Positions 1 to 10,733 of a DNA stretch of 64,000 nt are shown here, one piece after another (the first letter of the stretch is position 1; every line of letters begins with the position of its first letter). Under the pieces are notes generated by a model. That model was not told where the DNA came from. It did not search any database and worked only from the letters and a program-made list of their open reading frames with translations. Origin of the DNA: Delphinus delphis (lineage: Eukaryota > Chordata > Mammalia > Artiodactyla > Delphinidae); contig NC_082698.1 of the NCBI RefSeq assembly GCF_949987515.2, positions 28,176,070 to 28,240,069 of the forward strand, written 5' to 3'. Position numbers and translations under genes: made by a program.

Positions 1-461
1 GGCCTGTACTCTACCGTCTTGTCATTGATGATAGTTTTAAGATTTTTAAATAGTTCGTCTAACTTTTTAAGCTTTCTTTCTGTGAGATGGTTGGCCTAAA
101 CGTCATTTATTGGAAATAGAAAGTCCTTTATTAGTAGTTTTAGATAAGCTAGTGTTTGGCTGTGTCTGAGAATTAGGAGTTTTAAGTCTGGAATTATCAT
201 GTAGAGTCAGGGTAGAATGCTAGGAGGCATTTGTGAGTATAGTGTGTTGGGGATGATATGTCATTGTAGGCTTCAGGATGCTATCGAGTCAGTCACTCAT
301 TCATCCAGCAAATGTTGGTTAAGTTTTTACCATGTGCCAGGCACTGTGTTAAGGGCAGCGTATATAGTAATAAACATAGATGTGTTGTCTGCCTTCCAGG
401 AGCTTCTGGTCAGATGAGTTGCTAATTAACAAGTAGAAGTCCATATCTAAAACACAGTACC

Positions 462-529
462 TTACTAGTTTGGGAAAGAATTCTTATACCTGAGGCATTC
501 CAAGGAGTCTTCAGAATAATAAATTGCTT
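462..529 (+). repeat. Left arm of a perfect 68-bp inverted repeat
   Basis: This segment starts TTACTAGTTTGGG and ends AATAAATTGCTT. It is identical, base for base, to the reverse complement of 1516-1583. Outside the 68 bp the match stops at once on the inner side. On the outer side there is only a short run with a 2-nt gap. It is not part of any repeat family I recognise. Confidence 0.97.
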
Positions 530-555
530 AATAATTTAAGCATATAATAATAATT

Positions 556-683
556 GAGTTCCCTGGTGGCCTAGCGGTTAGGATTCCGGGCTTTCACCGC
601 CATGGCCTGGGTTTAATCCCTGGTCGGGGAACTGAGATCCCGCAAGCTGCGGGGCATGGACAAAACAAAAACAAAACCAAAAA
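556..683 (+). mobile_element. CHR-type SINE, short form
   Basis: The tRNA-like head GAGTTCCCTGGTGGCCTAGC, a box-B-like GGTTTAATCCC and an A-rich tail are visible. It is about 125 bp long and lies in the loop of the inverted repeat. Confidence 0.85.
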
Positions 684-1515
684 TGATACCTTCAAATCTG
701 ATAAATAGTTTGGCTTCTGAAGCAGTAGAAACATTCAGCGTTAGTCCACAGACTTTTCAGATTTACCAGTACAAGTTACTTTTAGAAGCCCTTATTAGAA
801 CTACATCCTGTGGCCCTGAGAGAATCTCATTTTAGCATATCATAGTCCTTTTCTACCTCGAGGAGAGGTTCACATGCCTGAATTGGACAGTCAGGGTTGT
901 ACATTCATTTCTTTACTCAGCAAACATTTCTTCAGCACATAGTATGACCCAGGCACTGGCTATACACTGATTAATAAAAAGGATATAGTCATAGTGTCAT
1001 TCATATTTGTGTATCTTTGAAACTCTAGTGATCATACTGATATTGACCTCTGTATTTAATCACACTGTCTCTCTGTCTTGCTGCCTTTGAATTATGGCCA
1101 TAGTTAATTTCTGTGTGGGCCAAGACCCTGTTGTTCTAAATCAGTGCAGTGGTTGGTAAATTGTAGAGTCAGCCTCTTCCGCATCAGGAACCTTGCTCCT
1201 AAACGTCTCCCCTTAAGGTAATGCCAGGAAGAAGGTTGGCCAGAGACACTCGGGGTAATTTTTAATTTGAATTTTAAATGACTGTTGCACATCAAATCAG
1301 AATGTTTTTCAGGAAAGTAACATTTTCCTGAAATGTTAGTAATGAAATGAAAGTAACCAAGATATTGGGTGAGATCTAAGGTCCACTAAAGAGAGCCATT
1401 AGGTTAACCAGTTGGAGAATGACTGATATGGAATAATAACATCTTTACACTGAAGTGATACATAATATTCCAGACAGATTTTTTAAAATTGAAGGTATGG
1501 TTTTTCTACATACAG

Positions 1516-1583
1516 AAGCAATTTATTATTCTGAAGACTCCTTGGAATGCCTCAGGTATAAGAATTCTTTCCCAAACTAGTAA
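1516..1583 (-). repeat. Right arm of the perfect 68-bp inverted repeat
   Basis: This is the reverse complement of 462-529 with no mismatch. The two arms enclose 986 bp, which include one SINE. Confidence 0.97.
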
Positions 1584-2194
1584 AAGGTAATAGAGTTTAA
1601 AAGGTAAAACGTTTCGTGGTCTTTTAAGATATAAAAGTTCATGTAAAAGAAATAATGATTTTTCTTTCTAGTTTGTCAGTACATAAGAAAAAACCCAATA
1701 TCCTCGGCTTTTGTAACATCTAGTTCAGGGTGCTGGCTCAGTAAAAATTAGCTCAGTTACTTGTAATGGATTTTATCTTGGTATATAAATCCATAAAACA
1801 GCAACCATAGTCAGAAGCCATTCAGAGTCCATGATGATTCAGGACAGAAGCTAGTTTTCCTTTTAGCAGACAGGGTTTAATGTATGTCAAGAACCGTAGC
1901 TAGGAATGGTTAACTTATAATTAGCCCGTGACGCACTAGTCTTTGCAGTTTGTAGTGTGGCTTTGTGAACATTTCTTCACCTCAGCTCCAGGCAGAGGGG
2001 TGGAGAAACTGGAATAGCTCCAGGGACTTCAAGTATGGGTTTCAGATTTCACCCAGGCTTTGTAGCACTTAGTGCTAGCCTCCTGCCTCAGCCACAGGCA
2101 TTCCTGCTGCCACTGGCTACCTGAGCGTGTTGACTACTACTGTTCACTTTACCAGATGTAGCAAGACCCCAAAGATGAAAAACTCTGGGGCAGT

Positions 2195-3120
2195 CATTTA
2201 TTCAATAAATACTGTTGAGCTCCTGCTGTATTCCAGGCAGCGTTCTAGAGTTATAGCCGCGATCTCTGCCCCCATGGGGAGAGACAAACAATAAGTAAAA
2301 ATATGCGTATTATTAGGAGGCAAAAGAACCTATGGAATCAGGAAAGTGACTTTTGAGTGAAGATCTGAATGATTGTAGGAAGCCAGCCAAACCATTTTGG
2401 GGGTGGGGGAGATTATTTCAGGCAGCTAGAACAGCAAGTATAAGAGTGTGCCTGTTGTTTGAGGACTAGCAAGGAGGCCAGTTCAACTAGAGCAAAGGCA
2501 TGGGCTTTGTAGCCCATCATTCGGAGTAAGACGAGAAGCCCCAGGAAGGTTCTGAGCAGGGGAGCAACATGATCTTAGAACTTTACAGAGTCACTCTGTC
2601 TGTGGCGTTGAGAAAATACAGAAGTGCAGAGGCAGAGAGACCAGTTAGGAGGCTACTGTAATGATCCAGGCAAGAGGTGATGGTAGCTTGCACCAGGATG
2701 GCAGAGTGGGGTTGAGGAGAAGTGCTCAGTTATTTTGAGCATCATATATAAGGTATATTTGAGTTGGAGCCAGTAGGACTTGCTGGTGGATTGGATGTGA
2801 GGTGAAAGAGATGAGGATGACCCTGAGATTGAGCAACTGGAAGGACTGGGGTTGCCAGTAATTTCTCAATTAATAGTGAAGAGTGCAGGAGACGCTGGTT
2901 GGTGGGGGAGGTGGGACAAGGCAGAGGTCAACCGAACAATTTGATACACAGGCCAGAGTTCAGAGGAGTTAGGCCTGGAGACATAAATTTGGGACAAATG
3001 AATTTTGACAGCACATAGACAAATTCTTTCAGCACATAGACATTATTTAAAGTCATGACATTTAATGAGATTACTTAAAAAAACAAAAAAAGTATAGATA
3101 GAGAAAAAGAGAAGAGGCCC
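2195..3120. repeat. Old mammalian interspersed repeat, family not assigned
   Basis: The segment opens with a TTCATTCAATAAATACT-type start. It continues through phrases typical of a common eutherian repeat, such as CCAGTTAGGAGGCTACTG and ATAAATTTGGGA. A related copy is at about 17300-18050. Divergence is high, so the element is old. Confidence 0.5.
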
Positions 3121-3669
3121 AGGGAGTGAGCTGTCTGGAAGATAGGAACGGAAAGAGTAGGATGATGACAGCAATTATAAATAATTGAGTGCTTATACTT
3201 TGTCAAACAATGTGCTAGGTGCTTTTATACACTTTTTCCAGTTCCCCAAATTGTCCACAGCTGACAGATGAGAAAACTGAGGTTTGCCGAAAGTCTCACA
3301 GTTGGTAAGTGGGAGAGCCAGATTCAGATTCAGGTGGGTTTCACTGTACAGCTTTATGTACATTCTCACTGTGCCACAGCGAAGTGGCAGCGTGTTTTGA
3401 CGTAAGGAGGGATTGCTTGACCTCTGAGAGTGGGTGGTAGGAAGCAACAGTTGGAAAACTCAGATCTACAAGTGCTCAAGGTGGAAGGATCCCAACTGAC
3501 TCTTGCCAACTTACTTCCAAAATAATTTATGCCAACAGTAACATTTTTAGTACTCTGATTGGTTGAAAACTATTTGCTAAATTACATATATCTGTGGATT
3601 TAAGAGCATATATGTATGTATTGACATATATATTTTTAAAATATTTAATCCTTCCTCACAGATATACTT

Positions 3670-3868
3670 TTTTTGTGGTACGTGGGCCCCTCTCACTGTT
3701 GTGGCCTCTCCCGTTGCCGAGCACAGGCTCCGGACACGCAGGCTCAGCAGCCATGGCTCACAGGCCTAGCCGCTCCGTGGCATGTGGGATCTTCCCGGAC
3801 CGGGGCACGAACCCGTGTCCCCTGCATCGGCAGGTGGACTCTCAACCGCTGCGCCACCAGGGAAGCCC
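3670..3868 (-). mobile_element. CHR-type SINE
   Basis: This is an antisense copy: poly(T), then a body with TGTTGTGGCCTCTCCCGTTG, ending CCACCAGGGAAGCCC. It is flanked by CAGATATACTT duplications at 3659 and 3869. Long open frames here are SINE sequence, not genes. Confidence 0.92.
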
Positions 3869-4814
3869 CAGATATACTTCTGACTGTTGGCTTATCATGA
3901 AGTTACTTAAGTTTCCAAAGTGTTTACTCATTCATACTAGTAACATCCCCAAGCTGCTCACGGTTTCCAGTTTCTCTATTTGAACCCTCACCTAACTCAC
4001 CTTTAAGTGCATCATAAGGTTTTAAACTCTAAAACATCTTGAATGCTTCTCACAGCCCTGTCCATTTAGAACATCCTTCAAAGTATATCAGATCCCCCCA
4101 ACACCTCTTATTTTCCTGTATTGCAGTCTTTATTTTTCTTTTTACAGTGCCTTCAGACTCTTTTCTCTGTTTCTGCCTTCCCCTGTCCCAGTCAGTTGTC
4201 TTTTCATTAGTCCACAGTCTCTTCCTTTACTGGGGAACTTACTTTTTGATCTTAAGTATCTGTCTTCTCCCTCATTTCCAGACCCTCTTCCCACTTAGCT
4301 GGAGGCTGTTGCTGTATTGAGATCCCTCAAGTTACTTTAACCTTAATGATAGGGTCTTCTTTACAGCTCCTCCTAATTAACCCTTAGGCTGAGAGGCAGC
4401 TGCACTAAGAGTGGAAACCACATTCCTAGTCAAGGAATTTCTTGAATTCCTTCTGTGTGCTAGGTAACTGGGTACAAAGGAAAAGACCTGGGGCAGCCAA
4501 TGTTGGGAATGTGGAAGACAAGGGAGATGAACTAGCAAAGGAAAAGGAGCAGCCAGTTAAGTGAAGGAAGAGCTTCAGGAAAGAGGAAGTGACTCTGTCC
4601 AAAAGCTACTGAGAAGCCAAGTAAGATGAAGTCTCAGAAATGACCATTGGATTGGATGACCTTGTCAAGGGCAGTTTCAGTAAAGTGATAACAAAGGGAT
4701 AAAAGCCTTATTGGAATGGATTAAAGATAGAGTGAGAGGTAAGGAAATAGAGGCATTGAGTATTTGGCTTGCTCAAGTCTTTCAAAGCAGAAGTTCTTTG
4801 TAAGATGGGAAACA

Positions 4815-5156
4815 GGACTTCCCTGGTGGCACAGTGGTTAAGAATCCGCCTGCCAGTGCTGGGGACACGGGTTTGAGCCCTGGTCTGGGAAGATCCCACG
4901 TGCCGCGGAACAACTAAACCCGTGCGCCACAACTACTGAGCCTGTGCTCTAGAGCCCGCAAGCCACAACTACTGAGCCCGCGTGCCACAACTACTGAAGC
5001 CCGCGTTCCTAGAGCCCGTGCTCCACAGCAAGAGAAGCCACCACAATGAGAAGCCCGCGCACCGCAACAAAGAGTAGCCCCCGCTCACCGCAACTAGAGA
5101 AAGCCTGTGTGTAGCAACGAAGACCCAATGCAGCCATAAATAATAAAATTTTTAAA
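4815..5156 (+). mobile_element. CHR-type SINE, long form
   Basis: The head is GGACTTCCCTGGTGGCACAG, followed by a long body with repeated CCACAACTACTGA phrases and an A/T-rich tail. The flanks AAGATGGGAAACA and AAGATAGGAAACA form the target-site duplication. Confidence 0.92.
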
Positions 5157-7221
5157 AAGATAGGAAACATTCATAGGCTCATGAGACTGATGGTTAGAGG
5201 GGGCACACTGAAGTGCAGGAGAGGGAGGGCCTAATTGCCGAAACAAAGTCTTTGAGGGGTCAGGAGTGAGTGGATCAGTGAACCAACAGAGAGAGAGATT
5301 GGCCTGTTATCAGAGCAGAGATAGTTCTTCCATTCTAACAAGAGGGAAAGCAGAGCAGATGGGTACAGATGCAGGTAGGATGGTAGATTTGATGGTGAAA
5401 AGATGAAGAAACAGGCTTAGAGAGCTTAAGTAACTTTCCCAAGATTATACAGCTAGTTAGTGGCAGAGTCAGGATTCAAAAAAAAAGCACAGCCTGTGCT
5501 TTTAACTTGTAAGCTCTCCTGCCCTCTGCCTCGCATCTAGCATGTGCCCAATAAATATGACCACCATCAACTCATTAAACATGGGAGTACCTCTTGTGCC
5601 CCACGTACAGAGCTGTGCTGGAGATTGGACTTGGTCCTTGCCCTCAAGCTTTCAGTGTAATAAAAGGAGGTAAACAAGTATAATAAAGTAACAGGTAAGA
5701 TGAGAGGGATATTTGCACGGTGCTCTGGAAAATAGCAAGAACTATGGGAATCAGAGAGCGTCACTGGGGCAGAGTCTTAGAAAGTGAGGAGGAATTGATC
5801 ATCAGGCTGGAGGAACCACGTGGGCAGTTACAGAGATACTGTGAAAACAGGGTTCTTACTAGATTGATTTATTTATTTTTACTGTCTCCTCCCTTTTGTT
5901 CCTTTACCTTTCCTCTACTTTCTGCCTCTTTTCTCTCATCCTTCAAATCCTGCTGCCCCACCTTCGCTTCTAGCATTATGTTCGGAGAATTTCTATCCAG
6001 GGATGGTCATTGTAGCTGATCACCCACCCTATAGTAACCAGTAACAAACATCATGGCAGAGTACTGCTCAGGGCTTTTGAAGAGGGCCTGTGGAATGTGA
6101 CTGTTGTTTCAAGTGAAAGGGAAGATAACTATCTACAAAGTTGTATTTCACCAGTAGGACTAGGACTGAGAAAAATAAGAAAGTTATTTCTCTGTTATCT
6201 CCTCATTCCCTTGGGCCACATTTCTTTGCACACAGATTTATCACATGAAAAGTGCAACCCATTCACAGCTTTTGATTAGTTCTGGGTCTCAGTAATGAGG
6301 CAAACCTGAGGCAGTTTACATTTTTATACAGACTATATCTTTAAAGTCCCACAGGCAGTAGGGCTTAGAAAAAGAGAAGAGGGGGTGAGGTGGGGAGAGG
6401 GGAGCTCCATATTATAACCAGCTCTTCACTCTTCACTCATCCAAAGATCATTTCTTTTTACCTTTGTGTAACTTTTACTACTGGATTATTTTTATAACTA
6501 GTATCCTTCTTACCTGTAATTTATCCTCTTTTTATCTGTTCTCTTGGTCGATTTACTAGGTGTGTTTCTTATCATGCTAGCTTTATCAAAGACTTTAAGT
6601 TGCCAAAGGAAACTCTGTTTTCCGTAACAGTTAGGGAAAGATAAATCTTTATTTTTAACTTAGAAATAAGTAAGATCATAGAATTTTAGATTTAAAGTGG
6701 CAGAGAAACTATTAACTTCTTCATTTTACACTAAGAAAACTGACAGCCAGAGGTTAAGCATAGCTACAAACTGGTTATTAGCAGAAATTGAACTTCTAGA
6801 AGCTAGCTGTCCTAATTCCCCCTCCTATGTGCCCTCTTTTACGCTGTTCCTCTGTATAACTCATAGTCAAAGCTGTCCTCCCAAATTATGTTGTCATCCT
6901 GTTGGTTTGTGAACCAGACCACAGTCTTTATTGGGTTTAGGCAGTAGGTTTTAGATTATTGAGCCGGCCGATACTGGACAGTCTTTCTGTAATGTGCTGG
7001 TACAAGTGCTCATCGCGGTTGGGTGGTGAGGTTCAGCACTGGGGCAGGGTGGAAGTAGGCCAGGACTGGAGACAAAGAGGGAATGGCAGTGTGGGGCGAG
7101 GTGTGTGCACACTTGCCTCGGCAGTGGTCCACCCCTGAATTAGACCATGATAGAGTGTACTTGTTTGTTTACTTGGTTTGAGGGAAATTAAGGCTTTCCT
7201 AGGTTTTTGAGATACTCCTCT

Positions 7222-7450
7222 GAGCCTAGTGCCGTGAAGTCAGACAGATCTGGGTTCAAATTATGGCCCCTCCTTGTACTAGTTTATGTGATCTTGGACA
7301 GGTTTTTCAAAGTCTCAGAGATTCTTTATCTGTGGTAAAATAAAGATAACATAATATCCTCCTTACAGTTAGTGAAGATCAAAAAGCATTTATATCAACT
7401 TCCTAGCCCCTCATCCTGATCCTGGCACTTAATACACACTTGACAACACG
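7222..7450 (+). repeat. MIR-like SINE remnant
   Basis: Phrases such as GTCAGACAGATCTGGGTTCA and CCTGGCACTTAATAC match the MIR pattern. It is strongly diverged. Confidence 0.6.
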
Positions 7451-7754
7451 GCAGCTGCCAGGGCTGTTGCTACTACTGCAACAGAACTATGGAACAAAAA
7501 CCTTTGCATGAAAATCAGATTTAACAATCTAGAGGTTCATTCAGTAACTATTAGTGTAGAACCTAAAAGGTGTGTAACAGCACATTAGGTATTTGAGGAA
7601 AGGAAAAAGGAGTTGCGAGGAAAATAGAAGCATGGATTTTTAAAACTGGAGGAATCAATGATGTCATTGAGGCCAGCTGCCTCATTTTATAGATGGGTTG
7701 GTTGAGTCCCAGAGAGAATAAGTGGTTTACCCAAGAGTAAACATCTCATTATTA

Positions 7755-8061
7755 TTATTATTATTATTTTTTTTTTTGGCTGCATTGGGTCTTCGTTGCT
7801 GTGCACGGGCTTTCTCTAGTTGCAGCGAGCAGGGGCTACTCCTCGCTGCAGCGTGCGGGCCTCTCACTATGGTGGCCTCTCCCGTTGCGGAGCACGGGCT
7901 CCAGCTGCGCGGGCTTCATTAGTTGTGGCACGCAGGCTCAGCAGTTGTGGCACATGGGCTAGTCACTCGGCGGCATGTGGAAACCTCCCGGACCAGGGCT
8001 CGAACCCGCGTCCCCTGCATTGGCAGGCAGACTCCCAACCACTGCGCCACCAGGGAAGACC
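7755..8061 (-). mobile_element. CHR-type SINE, long form
   Basis: The antisense copy begins TTTTTTTTGGCTGCATTGGG and ends CCACCAGGGAAGACC. ACATCTCATTATT flanks it on both sides (7742 and 8064). Confidence 0.92.
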
Positions 8062-8189
8062 AACATCTCATTATTGATAAAGCATATAACCCTGGTCTCC
8101 TTAGGGTACTTACACTGTTTCACAAATAGGGATTAGATAAAAGTTCAAGGATACTTGATAGATGACCAGATAGCTAAAAGAGTAATCTT

Positions 8190-8600
8190 ACTAAAGACTC
8201 TCTTAGCATGTCACTCCCCTATTCAGAAACCTTCAGTGACTCTTTATTATCCATTGAATAAAATAAGTGGCATTCGAGTCCCTTGGGATCTGCTGCAACC
8301 TACCCCTCCAGCATGATCCCTGTTACTTATTCTTCAGAGTGTTCCCCATTACCTAGTTCTCCATATGTGGAAAGTCTTTGGAAACCCTGCTTATGCTTGA
8401 AGGCACAGCTCAAATGCTACCACTTCCATGAAACCTCCAGTTGTCCTACCAGGGACTTCAGCTTTGTTGCCATTGCCATTTGTGTTTGTCAAAGCACTTT
8501 TCACATGCAATCTTACTTTATAGTGTGTTGCTCCTGCATGGTAAGAGACAGAGACCAACTTCATCCTTTTCTCTTCCACAGTGCTTCACATAAAATAATC
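8190..8600 (+). repeat. L2-like LINE remnant
   Basis: The text around CACAGCTCAAATGCTACCAC and CATGAAACCTCCAG resembles the L2 3' end. Open frames here on both strands are not supported as genes. Confidence 0.55.
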
Positions 8601-9289
8601 TAATGTTTGATGAATTCATAATGGTATTTTTATACCCACCTTTCTGATTTCCAACCTCATTCTCCAGTTCCTAAATATGCTATATGAATTAGATAGGAAA
8701 GAGATTTAGGAGATGAATGGTTTTGATGCTTCTCTGGCATGACAAGTATCAAGGAAAGTGTGAAAGCATATATAACTGTATTCCTCTGGGAAAGAGTCTT
8801 TACACTATAAAATTCCATACACCAGATCAGAATAAAAGACGTACTTTTTCTTTCCTGAGTGGGATAAGCCAGTGTGTCTGCAGACAGGAGCTGGAACAGC
8901 TTGTGATTTGAGTATACACTAATGGGTAACCTGAATCCCATAAAAGCAAAGCTCTCAAAGGCGGAAGAGTCCTGCCGCTGACTAAAGGGAAGGGGAATCC
9001 CGAAGAGTTTCAGATGTCCAAGGAGAGTAGAAAGCCAGACTGGGAGGACAGGTAGTGGAGGTCCCGTTTGAGCTGCACATGAAAGCATTTATTCGTACCC
9101 CTGATTGATTACTAAAGGATTAAAGAGGCAGATGAGACTGTTACATGATCTTACCTCGGGCTTTTAAAGGGGGCTCTTTCTCTTTCACTCTGCGTTTTCT
9201 GCAAAAAAAAATGCTTCTTACCTTCAGCTCATAAAGCAGCCAAGCCAGTTTGACCAGCTTGAGGGAAACACCAAACAAAGCTGCCAACT

Positions 9290-9481
9290 CCAATCACATG
9301 AACGCTAGTTACTAATTACCTTCTGGGCTCCCTGGGGAAAGATAGAGCAGCCCACTGATTGGATCCTGAGGTCGAAATAACCTCACATCTCCCCGTGCTC
9401 CAACTGAAGTAGGAAGAAGAACGTTTAAAGGGCTTTGGGAGACATTTTAAGACACTTTAAGAAGGACAGATTCAGGCTTAG
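9290..9481 (+). promoter_or_regulatory. DNMBP: Candidate promoter of the alternative DNMBP first exon
   Basis: The following elements are visible just upstream of the open exon: a CCAAT box at 9290-9294, GTTACTAATTACC at 9308-9320 (11 of 13 positions fit the HNF1 palindrome, counting its free central base), an inverted CCAAT (ATTGG) at 9358-9362, and a TATA-like GTTTAAAG at 9423-9430. No CpG island is present, so a tissue-restricted promoter is plausible. The transcription start itself cannot be placed from the sequence. Confidence 0.4.
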
Positions 9482-10733
9482 GCTACACTGCACCTGTTCA
9501 CATCTCCGTTCAACCCAGGTCCATGGAAGAGAGTGATAAAGCGTGTATCTTTGAGCACAGTGAATATGTGTGAAACCCATGAGATGAGGAAAGAAAGAGA
9601 ACTGGAGGAGAAAGGGCACTGGAGCTCCAGCTGGGAGTATGAAGATTGCAGAAGTCTACAGAAAAGGAACCTTACAGCGCTGGATGGACTTTACAGAGAA
9701 GGTGACTTGGATTCCAGATACCAGGCCACAGGGCAGAATCGACCTTACAGAAAAAGGCATTGTGGATACTGGGATTTTGAGCAGAGTGAACCAAGCTATA
9801 TGGACAATGAGGAATCAAAGGAAAGTAGAAAGGACTGTATGCGCCACGGAAGTGTGACTCCAGGCTGTAATGATTATAAGAATTCAGAAAACGTAGATTA
9901 TGGGAATCTGAACCCTGCGACTAAGGATGATTGGTTTGCAGGAAGCCCAGATGTAACCTGGAAAGCTGGAGGATGTGGGGAGACGAATGGCTGTGTAAAT
10001 CGTAAGAATCGGAATCATAATCCTGAGGACTCTAAAGAAACTGGACAGTGGACTGGCTACAGGGGTCTGGATGATTCTGTGGAGAATTTTGGTCAACCTC
10101 AAAACCGGCATATAGACCGCAGGAATTTTAATGACAATCTTGAGGATTGTAAAGAAACTAATTTTTATTATAGAGACCTCAATGATTTATATCATGTTCC
10201 TGGGAATTATACTAATGGTCAGTCTGTGGACTTCCCAGACTTGAATGGTGTCAGTGAAGGTGATGAATTTGTCAAATACTGTGACAGGGACAGGAATGTT
10301 TATCAAAATGATAAAATCGATCTCAAAGTGAAGACTCATGCCGGGGATCAGAGTAATTTTGATATGGAGAATAGAGGCTCTGATACTCTATTTGCAAACT
10401 GTGAGTATAAATTTCAGAATTACAAAGGAACAGATTCTCTCCACCAAATGAAGACTTTGGAGTGTAATGGCATTGACAGACAAGGAATGATGGCACCTGG
10501 GAGCAGAGGGGTCATCCCGGAGGGTCTGCGGAATCAGTGGACCGGGGGCAACCAAGGAGAACATCATCGTGGCATTCCTTGGGGCAATTCATTAGAGAAG
10601 AATAGCTGGCATTTAGAGGAAGAGAGAAAATTAAATGGCCCGGAGACTTGGAAAAGGAATAGCCGCTTCCGCAGCACAGCACCCAGCACCCTGAGATGCT
10701 CAGAATTTGTGCAAAACAGGAAGAGAGCCCAAG
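9482..10733 (+). CDS. DNMBP: Alternative first coding exon of DNMBP (novel N-terminal head)
   Basis: This frame is open from just after TAG at 9479 to the donor AAG|GTATGA at 10733. The first ATG in frame is at 9566 (A at -3); a GTG at 9533 is not a credible start. From 9566 it encodes 389 residues and ends in phase 1, and the spare G joins AA at 31951 to make Glu before Met of the DH exon. The predicted product is 1210 residues. The head is polar and likely disordered, rich in Asn, Asp, Gly, Glu, Tyr and Arg. It has no SH3 domain, proline-rich run, signal peptide or membrane segment. Residues 146-170 and 185-207 look like two copies of a degenerate unit (EDxKETxxxxYRxLxD). Canonical Tuba has instead a large upstream exon encoding the proline-rich region that joins the same acceptor. 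This reading rests on the long open frame and the exact splice phase. An acceptor AG at 9518 is an alternative boundary. I cannot assign the head a function. Confidence 0.75.
9523..9573 (+). promoter_or_regulatory. Short upstream ORF overlapping the candidate DNMBP start
   Basis: ATG at 9523 in the strong context GTCCATGG opens 16 codons in another frame, ending TGA at 9571. That end overlaps the in-frame ATG at 9566. If the transcript begins upstream of 9523, this would dampen initiation at 9566 and favour the in-frame ATG at 9584. Confidence 0.5.

Larger units (their letters stand above)
1..9481 (+). other. DNMBP: Intron sequence upstream of the alternative DNMBP exon
   Basis: No coding exon was found here. 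Full-length Tuba needs an upstream exon ending in phase 1 to join the DH exon, so this stretch is inferred to be part of that large intron. It contains CHR-type SINEs at 556, 3670, 4815 and 7755 and an old mammalian repeat at about 2195-3120. It also holds L2-like sequence at about 8190-8600, MIR-like sequence at about 7222-7450, and a perfect inverted repeat (462-529 with 1516-1583). The remainder shows nothing I can name. Confidence 0.7.

Noticed and set aside
556..640. tRNA gene candidates at SINE heads
   Set aside because: The A and B boxes belong to tRNA-derived SINEs. No intact cloverleaf was seen at any of them.
3594..3983. 129-codon plus-strand open frame
   Set aside because: It runs through an antisense CHR-type SINE. 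Similar frames recur in the same SINE at 7820, 16139, 26545, 36776, 46399 and 52610 with the same peptide text.
8657..9088. 143-codon minus-strand frame just before the alternative exon
   Set aside because: No domain, no splice support and poor start context. It lies next to L2-like sequence.
9533..9535. Start of the long frame at 9533
   Set aside because: The codon is GTG. In a mammalian nuclear gene the first credible start in frame is ATG at 9566.
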